From contig JBKQHQ010000008.1 in assembly GCA_052148715.1 (NCBI GenBank), positions 1 through 64,000 on the forward strand: a DNA stretch of 64,000 nt. The letters are read 5' to 3'. The position numbers and the translations under genes are program-made. Shown one piece after another: positions 27,250-36,344 of the stretch; within the stretch, counting starts at the first letter, position 1, and every line of letters starts with the position of its first letter. A model generated the notes under the pieces. The model was not told the DNA's origin. It ran no database searches and saw nothing but the letters and a program-made list of their open reading frames with translations. The DNA is from JBKQHQ01 sp052148715. GTDB lineage: Bacteria > Pseudomonadota > Alphaproteobacteria > Rhizobiales > Xanthobacteraceae.

Positions 27250-27941
27250 GCGGCAAGGTCCTTTTCGATGAAGGCGCCCTTGTCGAGGTGCAGGGTGCGG
27301 CCCGCGTAGCGTGCGGCCGCCGCGTCGTGGGTCACCATGACGATCGTCTTGCCGAGATCACGGTTGAGGACCTGCAGCATCGACAGGATCTCGTCCGCGG
27401 TGGCGCGGTCGAGATCCCCGGTCGGCTCGTCGCAGAGGAGAAGCTTTGGATCGGAAACGATGGCCCGCGCGATGGCTACCCGCTGCTGCTGGCCGCCCGA
27501 CATCTCGCGCGGATAGTGCTCGGCACGGTCCGCGAGATTGACGATCTTGAGCGCCGTCGCGACATGCGCCCGGCGCTCCTTCTTTCCCAGCTTGGTGAGC
27601 AGCAGCGGCAATTCGACGTTATGCGCTGCCGTCAGCATCGGCATCAGATTGTAGAACTGGAAAATGAACCCGATATTCGCCGCACGCCAGCGCGCCAGGG
27701 CGCCTTCCGACAGCGTATCGATCCGCTCGCCGGCGACGTGAACCTCGCCGGCGCTCGGGCGGTCGATGCCGCCGAGCAGGTTGAGCAGGGTAGTCTTGCC
27801 CGAGCCTGAAGGTCCCATCACGGCGACGAAGTCGCCAGCCGCGATCGACAGGTCGAGTTGGTCGAAGATCGTGATCGTCTCCTTGCCCTTGACGAAGCTC
27901 TTGCCGAGATCGATCAGGCGGACGAGCGGGTTCGCGGACAT
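27246..27941 (-). CDS. ABC exporter ATP-binding protein (LolD/MacB type)
   Basis: Nucleotide-binding subunit of 231 residues. Walker A is GPSGSGKTTLL (about 43-53), the signature is MSGGQQQRVAIARA, and Walker B is LLLCDEPTGDLD; the H-loop THDAA is intact. It belongs to the MacB/LolD subfamily that pairs with FtsX-type permeases, which indeed follow with a four-base overlap. A gap of about 190 bases with a dispersed repeat separates it from the adaptor gene upstream. Confidence 0.93.
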   Translation of the reverse strand: MSANPLVRLIDLGKSFVKGKETITIFDQLDLSIAAGDFVAVMGPSGSGKTTLLNLLGGIDRPSAGEVHVAGERIDTLSEGALARWRAANIGFIFQFYNLMPMLTAAHNVELPLLLTKLGKKERRAHVATALKIVNLADRAEHYPREMSGGQQQRVAIARAIVSDPKLLLCDEPTGDLDRATADEILSMLQVLNRDLGKTIVMVTHDAAAARYAGRTLHLDKGAFIEKDLAA

Positions 27942-27999
27942 CAGTTCAAACTCCCTTGCTCATCGTGCGCTCGTGTGCTGAATTCAAACAGTCCGCACC

Positions 28000-28102
28000 C
28001 GTCATTCCGGGACGCGAGCGAAGCTCGCGGGCCCGAAAGCCATGCTCACAGCCCGGGGTTATGGATTCCAGGCTCGCCGCGTCGCGGCGCCCAGGAATGG
28101 CA
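28000..28102. repeat. dispersed repeat with two stem-loops between adaptor and ATPase genes
   Basis: CGCGAGC (28013-28019) / GCTCGCG (28023-28029) is followed by a second unit with GCCGC (28076-28080) / GCGGC (28084-28088) nested in ATTCC (28065-28069) / GGAAT (28094-28098). This is a familiar Hyphomicrobiales repeat. Lying inside an operon, it may act on mRNA stability. Confidence 0.65.
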
Positions 28103-28132
28103 AACGTAGGACCGAGCGTCAAAGCCACAGCG

Positions 28133-29224
28133 CTAGTTTGCCGCGGAGGACTTTTCGGCGGATGCCGCGCCCGCGGGTTGACCGTCGTCGAGGAATTTGA
28201 CCTTGACGGCCATGTCCGGAAGAATGCGCGGATCCTTCACCTTGAAGCCGATGCGGACCTTGACGGTGGCCTTCTCGCGATTGGCGGTCGGAACGATGGC
28301 GATCACCGAGGCAGGGATCGTCCAGTCCGGATAGGCATCGAGAACCGCTGACACCGTGCCGCCGGTTTGCACGCGACCGATGAAGGCTTCGTTGACGTCG
28401 ACTTCGACCTCGATCGAGTCCATGTCGACGACGGTACAGATGCCGGTGCGGGTGAAGCTGCCGCCGGCCGACATCGTCGAGATCATCTCGCCAACCTGGG
28501 CGCTACGCTCGACGACGACGCCGGCGAATGGCGTGCGGATGCTGTGCTTCTCGAGCACCGCCGCATTGCGCCTCGCGTCGAGTCGGGCGGTCTCCCATTG
28601 CGACTGAGCCTGGCCCAGCTGCGCGCGCAAGACCCCGACCTTGGCCTCGGCTTTAGTCAGGTCGGCCTCGCTGACGAAATGGCTCTTCGACAGGCTTTGG
28701 GCGCGGGCAAAGATGCGTTCGGCGTCGGCCAGATCGGCCGCGATCGCATTGACCGCGGCTTCGGCGGCGACGACTCGCGATTTCGCCAGCGCGAGATCGG
28801 TTTCCGCCAGCACGCTGTCGAGACGCGCGACGACCTGTCCCGCCTGCACCACCACGCCCTCGTCGATGAGGAGTTCCACGACCTTGCCGGTAATCTCCGC
28901 CGCGATCGCGGCCTTGCGCCGGGCGACGACATAGCCCGAGGCGATGAGGCTGCCCCCGCGCGGCTCGGACGAGGCCGGCAGCACCGATGTTTGCGCTTGA
29001 GCTACGATCGCCGGCCGCTGGGCTTCACCCGCGATGACCGGATCGACCGGCCCCGGCCCGGCGAGGCGCAACGGGAGAAGCCATACGGCGCCTCCGATTG
29101 TCGCCATGGCGACAACAGCAAGTGCGCTCAGCGCGGGCCAGTAGTGCCGCCGAGGCGGCGGCGGACCGGTCCCTACCCGGTTGATGGCCAGGGAGCGCAG
29201 CAGCCTCGCCTTATCGTCACCCAT
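28133..29224 (-). CDS. periplasmic adaptor (HlyD/MacA-type) of the ABC exporter
   Basis: Membrane-fusion protein of 363 residues. A single N-terminal transmembrane anchor lies near residues 29-50. Next come a lipoyl/barrel half-motif (GYVVARRKAAIAAEITGKV, about 95-113), a long alpha-helical hairpin with heptads (about 140-225), the returning lipoyl half (IRTPFAGVVVERSAQVGEMI) and a beta-barrel domain. I chose ATG 29224 because the long upstream extension is Arg/Cys-rich and non-coding in character. Together with the two permeases and the ATPase it makes a tripartite export system; no outer-membrane factor is nearby. Confidence 0.85.
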   Translation of the reverse strand: MGDDKARLLRSLAINRVGTGPPPPRRHYWPALSALAVVAMATIGGAVWLLPLRLAGPGPVDPVIAGEAQRPAIVAQAQTSVLPASSEPRGGSLIASGYVVARRKAAIAAEITGKVVELLIDEGVVVQAGQVVARLDSVLAETDLALAKSRVVAAEAAVNAIAADLADAERIFARAQSLSKSHFVSEADLTKAEAKVGVLRAQLGQAQSQWETARLDARRNAAVLEKHSIRTPFAGVVVERSAQVGEMISTMSAGGSFTRTGICTVVDMDSIEVEVDVNEAFIGRVQTGGTVSAVLDAYPDWTIPASVIAIVPTANREKATVKVRIGFKVKDPRILPDMAVKVKFLDDGQPAGAASAEKSSAAN

Positions 29225-29325
29225 CTCGTCCCGCCCCGCGCGCCCCGCGCAACCCCCGTTATAGCCGGGTCCAATAGCCGAACAACTGCAGCGACATCGT
29301 GACCTCGCCTGGGTCCAGGCGGCCG

Positions 29326-29838
29326 CTATGCGGGGTCGGTGCTCCAGGCGCCGACATGCAGCGCCGCAGCCTCCTCCTCGAGCAGAGGGCCGATCACCTC
29401 GATGCGGCGCTGGCCGGTGGCGAATACGGTTCGGCACGGCAGATCGAGGGTGGGGTTCTCGGCATGGGCGCCGGTGATCGAACGCAGGCGGCGCTCGCTC
29501 AGCCCATAGACGACGCGTCCGATGCCGGCCCAATAGATCGCGCCCGCGCACATCGCGCATGGCTCGGCCGAGCTGTAGAGCGAGCAGCGCCCCAGCGTGC
29601 CCGGATCGAGCGTCCGCGAGGCAAGAGTGGCCAACAAACGTTCGGCGTGAGCCGTCATGTCCTGATCAGGCCAATAGCCGTTTTCACACATCAGCAGCAT
29701 CTGACCGTCGGGGCCGACGAGAACCGCCCCGAACGGGTGGTTGCCGTTCGCACGCGCTTGCCGCGCCACCGCAAATGCCTGGCGTAGAAAGAACGCATGA
29801 TCGAGCGCGGCCAGCGCGCGGTCGGCCGTGGGGGACAT
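29326..29838 (-). CDS. CDA-fold nucleoside/nucleobase deaminase
   Basis: Zinc-dependent deaminase of 170 residues. The zinc site is HAE in DMTAHAERLL with PCAMC in SSAEPCAMCAGAIYWAG, as in guanine, cytosine and tRNA-adenosine deaminases. It differs from the GuaD at 24403 in lacking GuaD's Phe/Tyr-rich C-terminus, so its substrate is open. It is divergent from the 8-oxoguanine deaminase gene (29943), which hints at an oxidised or modified purine. ATG 29838 is chosen at the start of the conserved part; an upstream in-frame start at 29898 is possible. Confidence 0.82.
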   Translation of the reverse strand: MSPTADRALAALDHAFFLRQAFAVARQARANGNHPFGAVLVGPDGQMLLMCENGYWPDQDMTAHAERLLATLASRTLDPGTLGRCSLYSSAEPCAMCAGAIYWAGIGRVVYGLSERRLRSITGAHAENPTLDLPCRTVFATGQRRIEVIGPLLEEEAAALHVGAWSTDPA

Positions 29839-29942
29839 GATCGCCGGATCCGATATCGACGCGGGAGGCACGTTACCGTATCTCCCTCCTCGGCCCAATC
29901 CTTGCGCACGCAGGCGTCATCGACGACGAAAGCCCACGACGA

Positions 29943-31319
29943 ATGGACATGAAGCGGGCGATATGGATCAAGGATCCGCTGGCGATCCTCGCCGATGCGT
30001 CGGAGCGCGGGATCGTCGTGCAAGGCAATCGCATCGTCGAGCTGGTGCCGGCCGGCGGCACGCCCGCGACTGCCGACCTCTTCGTCTTCGAGGCCGGGGC
30101 CTATGTCGTGCTTCCGGGCCTGATCAATACGCATCATCATTTCTTCCAGACGCTCACGCGGGCTTATCCGGCGGCGCTCGACCGCGAGCTGTTTGCCTGG
30201 CTCGGAGCGCTCTATCCGGTCTGGGCGCGCCTGACCCCGGAGGCGTTGGAACTCGCCGTCACCGTGGCGATGGCCGAGTTGCTCTTGTCCGGCTGCACGA
30301 CTGCGACTGACCACCACTACGTCTTTCCGGCCGGCCTCGAGGAAGCGATCGATATCGAGGTCGCGGCGGCGCAGCGCCTTGGGCTGCGCGTCGTGCTGAC
30401 GCGCGGCTCGATGAACCTCTCGCAGCGCGACGGCGGCTTGCCGCCGGACAGCGTGGTGCAGGACGAGGATACGATCCTCGCCGACAGTCAGCGGCTGATC
30501 GAGCGCTATCATCAGGTGGGCGAGGGGGCGATGGTGCAGATCGCGCTCGCGCCTTGCTCGCCCTTCTCCGTGACCACGTCGCTCCTGCGCTCGACCGCGG
30601 AGCTCGCCGCGCGCAAGAATGTACGCCTGCACACGCATCTTGCGGAAACCGAGGACGAGAACCGCTTCTGCGAAGCCAAGCACGGGTGCCGGCCGCTCGA
30701 CTATCTCGATGCGTGCGGCTGGCTGAACGATCGGACCTGGCTTGCGCATGGCGTTCATTTCAGAGCGGACGAGATGGCGCGTCTCGCACGCGCCGGGACG
30801 GCGGTTACGCACTGCGCCTGCAGTAATCAGCTGCTCGCCTCCGGCGCCTGTCCGGTGTGCGACCTGGAGCGGGCAGGCGTTACAGTCGGCCTCGGCGTCG
30901 ACGGCTCGGCGTCGAACGATGGCTCGAACCTCATGCAGGAGGTGCGCGCGGCATTTTTGCTCCAGCGCGGCCGCTATGGCGTCGTCCGAGTGAGCCATCT
31001 CGATGCGCTGCGGTGGGCGACGAAAGGCTCCGCGGCCTGCATCGGCCGGCCGGAGCTCGGCGCGATTGCCGTCGGGAAAATGGCTGACCTCGCTCTGTTC
31101 CGCCTCGACGAGCTGCGGTTTTCCGGCTGCGGCGATCCGCTCGCCGCGCTGGTGCTCTGCGGTGCGCACAGGGCGGATCGCGTCATGATCGGCGGGCGCT
31201 GGGCGGTCGAGAACGGTGCGATCCCCGGTCTTGATCTCACCGATCTCATCCGTCGCCACGGGGCGGCGACGCGCGCGCTGCAGACCGGGCGTGTGCCTGA
31301 GAGTAGCCGGCCCTCCTAA
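29943..31319 (+). CDS. 8-oxoguanine deaminase (amidohydrolase superfamily)
   Basis: Cytosolic metal-dependent deaminase of 458 residues in the family that turns 8-oxoguanine into urate. The metal site HxH lies in GLINTHHHFFQTLTRAYP, which with DRELFAWLGALYPVWARLTPE is diagnostic of this subfamily within the TrzN/AtzB-like amidohydrolases. Other ligands are in LHTHLAETEDE, WLAHGVHF and VDGSASND. ATG 29943, with a second ATG two codons later. The product urate or xanthine fits the purine-degrading neighbourhood. It converges on the small patatin gene with a 22-base gap. Confidence 0.87.
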   Translation: MDMKRAIWIKDPLAILADASERGIVVQGNRIVELVPAGGTPATADLFVFEAGAYVVLPGLINTHHHFFQTLTRAYPAALDRELFAWLGALYPVWARLTPEALELAVTVAMAELLLSGCTTATDHHYVFPAGLEEAIDIEVAAAQRLGLRVVLTRGSMNLSQRDGGLPPDSVVQDEDTILADSQRLIERYHQVGEGAMVQIALAPCSPFSVTTSLLRSTAELAARKNVRLHTHLAETEDENRFCEAKHGCRPLDYLDACGWLNDRTWLAHGVHFRADEMARLARAGTAVTHCACSNQLLASGACPVCDLERAGVTVGLGVDGSASNDGSNLMQEVRAAFLLQRGRYGVVRVSHLDALRWATKGSAACIGRPELGAIAVGKMADLALFRLDELRFSGCGDPLAALVLCGAHRADRVMIGGRWAVENGAIPGLDLTDLIRRHGAATRALQTGRVPESSRPS

Positions 31320-31341
31320 ATTCAGCACAGCAATCAGAGGC

Positions 31342-32214
31342 TCAATGCGTATGCGGCAACAATGGACCGGGGATCTCTGGGCGCGACAGGCCGCCGTCGT
31401 CTATCCATTGTCGGGTGGTCGCCGCGGCTCGTTCGATCAATTCTTTGGCCGAGGAGAAATCGTGGGGGGACGCGTCGAGAGGGCAAAGACTGGGTACCGT
31501 GAAAACATCCACTTTCCCGGCAAGCCCTTCTAAGTCACGCACCATTTGCTGCGCGATAAGCAGCGTGAGCGTGTGCAAGGCGCGCGCGATCACTCCCTTC
31601 GGAGGCTCGTGCAGCGCGCAAGCAAATCCCGTCGGGAGGGCGATGATCCGGGTGGCCCCGAGTTTTGCCGCCGCGACGATGGGCGTGTTGGCCCCGACGC
31701 AGCCGTCCATGAGGTAAACTCCGTCGATGCGAACGTGCGGAAACGCTGCCGGAATCGCAGCGCTGGCGAGGATGGCTTCGACGGCAGGACCCGATGAGAT
31801 GCAGACCGAAACGCCGCCAAGATTCGTGGCAATGACATGCACGGGCACCGGCGCGTCCTCGAGCTTGCGGAATGGGATATGGCGCTCGATGAGCGCCCTC
31901 AGATTGGCGGGATCAATGATATGGTCGCTGCCGCCAATCAATCCGAGCACGCTTCGCAGCGATACCGGAAACACGTCGCGTCGCTGCAGCCCGAGCCAGA
32001 TCTCTTCCAGCTTGCGCACGCCCGCGGCATTGGGTGCGGCCGCGAAGTAGGTCGCGTTGATCGCTCCCACTGACGAGCCGACGACGAAGTCGGGGGTCAA
32101 TCCCTCGCGGGTGAGCTCGCGCAACATGCCGACCTGAACGGCCCCCAAGCTGCCGCCCCCGGCAAAGACGAAAGCCGTCTTTTGGGTAGGTTGGGACTGC
32201 TGCTCCGTGGCCAT
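31342..32214 (-). CDS. patatin-like phospholipase (RssA type)
   Basis: A 290-residue patatin. The glycine-rich oxyanion loop is GGGSLGAVQVGML (about residues 19-31), the nucleophile Ser sits in GSSVGA, and the Asp of the dyad in DGCVGAN; the residues are intact. No signal peptide, so it is probably a cytosolic or membrane-associated lipid hydrolase. ATG 32214. Unlike the 840-residue patatin at 9898 it has only the catalytic domain. Its place between purine and pyrimidine genes gives no functional hint. Confidence 0.88.
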   Translation of the reverse strand: MATEQQSQPTQKTAFVFAGGGSLGAVQVGMLRELTREGLTPDFVVGSSVGAINATYFAAAPNAAGVRKLEEIWLGLQRRDVFPVSLRSVLGLIGGSDHIIDPANLRALIERHIPFRKLEDAPVPVHVIATNLGGVSVCISSGPAVEAILASAAIPAAFPHVRIDGVYLMDGCVGANTPIVAAAKLGATRIIALPTGFACALHEPPKGVIARALHTLTLLIAQQMVRDLEGLAGKVDVFTVPSLCPLDASPHDFSSAKELIERAAATTRQWIDDGGLSRPEIPGPLLPHTH

Positions 32215-32318
32215 GCCGCCTCCTCAACAGGTTACGCCTGCTTCAGCTATTCATTACCGGAGGCATGCACACTTTCCGGGCGCGGACTGATATGATGTGA
32301 TGATAGAGAACTATCGAC

Positions 32319-32350
32319 CGCGCAGCCAGCTGCTTAAAGGGGGCTGCGCG
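32319..32350 (+). other. stem-loop upstream of the dihydropyrimidinase gene
   Basis: Perfect 9-bp inverted repeat CGCGCAGCC (32319-32327) / GGCTGCGCG (32342-32350) with a 14-base loop, 110 bases before the start codon. There is no T tract, so it is not a terminator. It may be a 5' leader structure or a relic repeat. Confidence 0.4.
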
Positions 32351-32460
32351 AGGCGGGAGTATGGGTTGGACAAATCCGCCATTCCCTGGAGTGCCCGCGC
32401 AGGGTGTGCGACGGCGTGGCAAGAAGCGGGTCGCGTGCGGCCTGGACGAGGAAGGACATC

Positions 32461-33915
32461 ATGGCAACGCTGATACGCGGCGGCACCGTCGTCAATCACG
32501 ACTCTTCGCGACGCGCCGATGTTCTCATCGACGGCGGCGTGATCGCGGCGGTCGGTACAAAGCTTCAGGCGCCCGCGGGCGCGGAGGTGATCGACGCCGG
32601 CGGTTGCTATGTCCTTCCCGGCGGCATCGACCCCCACACCCATCTCGAATTGACGTTCATGGGCACGGTGTCGGCCGACGATTTCGAATGGGGCACCAAG
32701 GCGGCACTCTCGGGTGGAACCACCATGGTGGTGGATTTCTGCATCCCGAATCCGGGCCAGTCGCTGCTGGCGGCGTATCAGGACTGGCGGCGCAAGGCGG
32801 AGAGGTCGGCCTGCGATTACGGGTTCCACATGGCGGTCACGTGGTGGGACAAAAAAGTGTCCGACGAGATGGAGACCTGCGTAAAGACCTACGGCATCAA
32901 CACGTTCAAGCATTTCCTGGCCTATAAAGGCTCCCTGATGGTCAACGACGACGAACTCTTCCACTCGTTCCGTCGCTGCGCCGGTCTGGGCGCGCTGCCG
33001 CTGGTGCACGCCGAGAACGGCGACGTCGTGTTTCGCCTGCAGGAGCAATTTTTGGCAGCCGGGACCTCCGGCCCTGAGGGACACGCCTATTCCCGTCCGC
33101 CCGTGGTCGAGGGCGAGGCCACCAACCGGGCCATTATGATCGCCGATATGGCGGGGTGCCCGCTCTATGTGGTGCACACGTCATGTCGCGATGCCCATGA
33201 GGCGATCGCGCGCGCGCGCGCCGCCGGCAAGCGCGTCTTCGGCGAGCCGCTGATCCAGCATCTCGTGCTCGACGAGAGCGAATACCGCAACAAGGATTGG
33301 GACTACGCGGCGCGGCGCGTGATGTCGCCTCCCTTCCGTCCGAAGGACCACCAAGCGAGCCTGTGGGCCGGGCTGCAGTCTGGCTCGCTGCAGGTCGTCG
33401 CCACCGACCATTGCGCGTTCACCACCGAGCAGAAGCGGCTCGGCCGCGCCGACTTCACGAAGATCCCGAACGGGACCGGCGGGCTCGAGGACCGCATGCC
33501 GGTGCTCTGGAGCGCTGGCGTGAATACCGGCCGGATCACTAAAGAGGAATTCGTCGCCGTGACCTCGGCCAATATCGCCCGCATCCTCAACATCTACCCC
33601 CAGAAGGGCGCGGTCGCGGTCGGCTCCGACGCGGATCTCGTGATCTGGGATCCCGGCGCCACCAAGACAATTTCGGCCAAGACCCAAGTCAGCCGCATCG
33701 ACTACAACGTGTTCGAGGGTCTTGCCTGCCGAGGCCTGCCGCGCGCGACTTTTTCACGCGGCAATTTCGCGTGGATCGACGGCGCCTTGCGCGCCGAAGG
33801 CGGCGAGGGGGCCTATGTGGCGCGTGCCCCCTTCCCGGCGGTCCACGTAGCGAATACGACCTGGCGCGAGCTCACCGCACCGCGGCGGGTCGACCGGATC
33901 GACGTGACGCCGTGA
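32461..33915 (+). CDS. hydA: dihydropyrimidinase / D-hydantoinase
   Basis: Binuclear zinc amidohydrolase of 484 residues, second step of reductive pyrimidine catabolism (dihydrouracil to N-carbamoyl-beta-alanine). The metal ligands are H59 and H61 (DPHTHLEL), the carboxylated lysine K156 (FLAYKGSLM), the His in LVHAENGD and in YVVHTSC, and D316 (ATDHCAF). I chose ATG 32461, preceded by AGGAAGG, over an upstream in-frame start. The N-carbamoyl hydrolase gene follows after 32 bases. Preference between dihydropyrimidines and hydantoins cannot be told from sequence. No dihydropyrimidine dehydrogenase gene is in the window. Confidence 0.93.
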   Translation: MATLIRGGTVVNHDSSRRADVLIDGGVIAAVGTKLQAPAGAEVIDAGGCYVLPGGIDPHTHLELTFMGTVSADDFEWGTKAALSGGTTMVVDFCIPNPGQSLLAAYQDWRRKAERSACDYGFHMAVTWWDKKVSDEMETCVKTYGINTFKHFLAYKGSLMVNDDELFHSFRRCAGLGALPLVHAENGDVVFRLQEQFLAAGTSGPEGHAYSRPPVVEGEATNRAIMIADMAGCPLYVVHTSCRDAHEAIARARAAGKRVFGEPLIQHLVLDESEYRNKDWDYAARRVMSPPFRPKDHQASLWAGLQSGSLQVVATDHCAFTTEQKRLGRADFTKIPNGTGGLEDRMPVLWSAGVNTGRITKEEFVAVTSANIARILNIYPQKGAVAVGSDADLVIWDPGATKTISAKTQVSRIDYNVFEGLACRGLPRATFSRGNFAWIDGALRAEGGEGAYVARAPFPAVHVANTTWRELTAPRRVDRIDVTP

Positions 33916-33947
33916 ACGCGGCCCCGCGCTACTGATAAGGAAACCGC

Positions 33948-35189
33948 ATGCAGAACCTTCAGATCGACCCGCAGCGGCTCTGGGACATGCTGATGGAGAC
34001 GGCGCGGATCGGCGGCACCCAGAAGGGCGGCATCTGCCGGCTTACCCTGACCGATCTCGACCGCCAGGTGCGCGATTGGTTCAAGGCGCAGTGCGAGGCG
34101 CTCGGCTGCTCGGTGACGGTCGACGAGGTCGGCAACATGTTCGCGCTGCGGCGCGGCCGGCGCTCGGATGTGCCGCCGATCGCGATCGGCAGCCATCTCG
34201 ACACCCAGCCGACGGGCGGCAAGTTCGACGGCGCGCTCGGCGTGCTCGGCGGCCTCGAGGTGCTAAAAACCCTCCACGATCTCGGCTACGAGACCAACGC
34301 GCCGCTGTTGCTCGTGAACTGGACCAACGAGGAGGGCTCGCGCTTCGCGCCCGCCATGCTGGGCTCGGGCGTTTTTGCCGGGGTGTTCGATCGGGCCTAT
34401 GCGGATTCCCGCGCGGATCGCCAGGGCGTGACTTTTGCCGACGCCATCGAGGCGATCGGCTACCGGGGCGCGACCAAGGCGGGCGCGGTGCCGATGGGCG
34501 CGATGTTCGAGCTGCATATCGAGCAGGGGCCAATCCTTGAGGCCGAGCACAAGGTCATCGGCATCGTCCAGGGCGTGCAGGGTATGCGCTGGTATGAGGC
34601 GACATTCACCGGCCAGGAGGCGCATACGGGCTCGACGCCGATGCAGCTTCGCCGCAACGCGCTGCTCGGTGCGGCGCGCCTGGTAGAGGCGGTCGACCGC
34701 ATCGCCAAGGCAAAGCCGCCCGCGGTCGGCACCGTGGGCCTCATGGAGGTCAAGCCGAATTCGCGCAATGTCATCCCTGGCGAGGTTTTTTTGACCATCG
34801 ATTTCCGCCATCCGCAGGATGCGGTGCTCGACGCGATGGAGAGCGACCTTGGCAAGGCGGTGGCGGCGATCAGGTCCGAAACCGGTCTCGACGCCGCCTG
34901 GAAGCGCATCTGGGAATCGCCGCCCGTCGCGTTCAATGCCGACTGCATCGGTTGCGTGCGGGACGGCGCCGCGAAGGCCGGGTTGCCAGCGCGCGAGATT
35001 ATTTCTGGGCCGGGGCACGATGCGGCCTATATCGCCCGAGTGGCACCGACCACGATGATCTTCGTGCCCTGCGAAAAAGGCATCAGCCACAACGAGGCGG
35101 AATCAACAACGCGCGAGCAATGTGCCGCCGGCGCGCAGGTGCTGCTCAACGCCGTGCTCGCCTACGACCAGCGCTTCGCGCCGACGTGA
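33948..35189 (+). CDS. Zn-dependent N-carbamoyl-amino-acid hydrolase (beta-ureidopropionase / L-carbamoylase)
   Basis: M20-type amidohydrolase of 413 residues that removes the carbamoyl group from N-carbamoyl-beta-alanine or N-carbamoyl amino acids, giving CO2 and ammonia. Metal-site blocks are GSHLDTQPTGGKFDGALGV, NWTNEEGSRF and ELHIEQGPILE; the dimerisation/lid region (GQEAHTGSTPM) and the GHDAAYIARV..MIFVPCEKGISHNE block follow. ATG 33948 has AAGGA at 7 bases. With the upstream dihydropyrimidinase it completes the last two steps of the reductive uracil/thymine route. Confidence 0.92.
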   Translation: MQNLQIDPQRLWDMLMETARIGGTQKGGICRLTLTDLDRQVRDWFKAQCEALGCSVTVDEVGNMFALRRGRRSDVPPIAIGSHLDTQPTGGKFDGALGVLGGLEVLKTLHDLGYETNAPLLLVNWTNEEGSRFAPAMLGSGVFAGVFDRAYADSRADRQGVTFADAIEAIGYRGATKAGAVPMGAMFELHIEQGPILEAEHKVIGIVQGVQGMRWYEATFTGQEAHTGSTPMQLRRNALLGAARLVEAVDRIAKAKPPAVGTVGLMEVKPNSRNVIPGEVFLTIDFRHPQDAVLDAMESDLGKAVAAIRSETGLDAAWKRIWESPPVAFNADCIGCVRDGAAKAGLPAREIISGPGHDAAYIARVAPTTMIFVPCEKGISHNEAESTTREQCAAGAQVLLNAVLAYDQRFAPT

Positions 35190-35195
35190 GTGCAC

Positions 35196-35282
35196 ATCGC
35201 CGTCATCACCCGCCTGCGCGAGCGATGACGGCGATAAACTTTCAGATTATAACCGGCCCAAGTCGAAAACATCCGACTTGGG
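35196..35282. terminator. two stem-loops between convergent genes (repeat plus likely bidirectional terminator)
   Basis: A 12-bp perfect arm pair ATCGCCGTCATC (35196-35207) / GATGACGGCGAT (35224-35235) is followed by CCCAAGTCG (35257-35265) / CGACTTGGG (35274-35282) with an 8-base loop. The first resembles a dispersed repeat. They sit between the stop codons of convergent genes, where both can block read-through; T tracts are poor. Confidence 0.5.
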
Positions 35283-35324
35283 CGCTGGATATGTAGAAGC
35301 GCTTGCTACTGCAAAGCTCCTACA

Positions 35325-36311
35325 TCATTTCATGGCGTCGTAAACCGCATGGGTCCAGGCGCCCTCGGGCTTCTTGGAGATGACCGGATCGGAGCCGCCG
35401 GACAGGAGCGTTGCCACGGTGCGCTCGTAGTCCTTCGGATCAAGTTTGCCGGTGCCGGAATCGAGCAGCTTGGCGATTTCGCCCATCATGCGCTTCTGAT
35501 GCTTCTCCGTCTGGGCGCCGGTCGTGTCGCTGGCGAGCACGACTTTCGCGGCGTCGTCGGGATTCTTGCGTGCGTAATCCCAGCCCTTCTCCGAGGCCTT
35601 GACGAACTTGGCCATCTTGGCGACGAAAGCCGGATCCTTCAGCTTCGCCTCAATGACATAGAGCCCGTCCTCGAGCGTGGCGACGCCCTCATCCTCGTAC
35701 TTGAAGACGACGAGGTCGCTCGGCTTGTAGCCGCCGTCGACCACTTGCCAGTATTCGTTGTAGGTCATGGTGGAGATGCAGTCGGCCTGCTTCTGCAGCA
35801 GGGGGTCGACGTTGAAGCCCTGCTTGATCACCTTCACGCCGCCCGGCGAGCCGTCGGTCTTGTAGCCGAGCTTCGACATCCAGGAGAGGAACGGATATTC
35901 GTTTCCGGAGAACCAGACGCCGAGCGTCTTGCCTTTCAGATCGGCGGGCTTCTTGATCCCGGTTTCGGCCCGGCAGGTGAGCTCGAGGCCGGACCGCTTG
36001 AACGGCTGGGCGATATTGACGAGCGCGACCCCTTTCTCGCGCGAGGCGAGCGCAGAGGGCATCCAGTCGATAACGACATCGGCGCCGCCCCCGGCAATGA
36101 CCTGCGGCGGGGCGACATCGGGACCGCCGGGATTGATGGTGACGTCGAGATCGGCTTCCTTGTAGAAGCCCTTGTCCTTTGCAACATAATAGCCGGCGAA
36201 TTGCGCCTGGGTCACCCATTTCAGTTGCAGCGTGACCTTTTCGGCCGCTTGCGCCGACGTGACCAGCGATACGCCGGCTGCCATTCCGAGAAGGAGCGCG
36301 GTTCTTTTCAT
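35325..36311 (-). CDS. ABC transporter substrate-binding protein (NMT1/THI5 type), nucleobase-related
   Basis: Periplasmic binding protein of 328 residues. A signal peptide (residues 1-22, ending TSAQA) precedes the family opening LKWVTQAQFAGYYVAKDKGFY. The body keeps the type II binding fold with PGGPDVAPPQVIAGGGADVV and the hinge. ATG 36311 is preferred to ATG 36314 because GGAGG is then 6 bases away. It is the last gene of the ATPase-permease-permease-SBP operon (39212 to 35325). Position beside the pyrimidine-degrading genes suggests a pyrimidine or related ligand, but thiamine-precursor and xanthine binders have the same fold. Paralogue of the partial gene at 1-271. Confidence 0.9.
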   Translation of the reverse strand: MKRTALLLGMAAGVSLVTSAQAAEKVTLQLKWVTQAQFAGYYVAKDKGFYKEADLDVTINPGGPDVAPPQVIAGGGADVVIDWMPSALASREKGVALVNIAQPFKRSGLELTCRAETGIKKPADLKGKTLGVWFSGNEYPFLSWMSKLGYKTDGSPGGVKVIKQGFNVDPLLQKQADCISTMTYNEYWQVVDGGYKPSDLVVFKYEDEGVATLEDGLYVIEAKLKDPAFVAKMAKFVKASEKGWDYARKNPDDAAKVVLASDTTGAQTEKHQKRMMGEIAKLLDSGTGKLDPKDYERTVATLLSGGSDPVISKKPEGAWTHAVYDAMK

Positions 36312-36344
36312 CATAAACCTCCGATGCGGTGAGCCAGCGCCGAG

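Noticed and set aside
25318..27309. 663-codon plus-strand open frame opposite the ABC exporter permeases
   Set aside because: Composition (His/Asp/Arg/Gln-rich) is that of a shadow, and both permeases on the minus strand are well supported.
31342..32214. Small patatin considered as part of a CBASS-type defence system
   Set aside because: No nucleotide cyclase or other defence gene is adjacent; neighbours are purine and pyrimidine enzymes.
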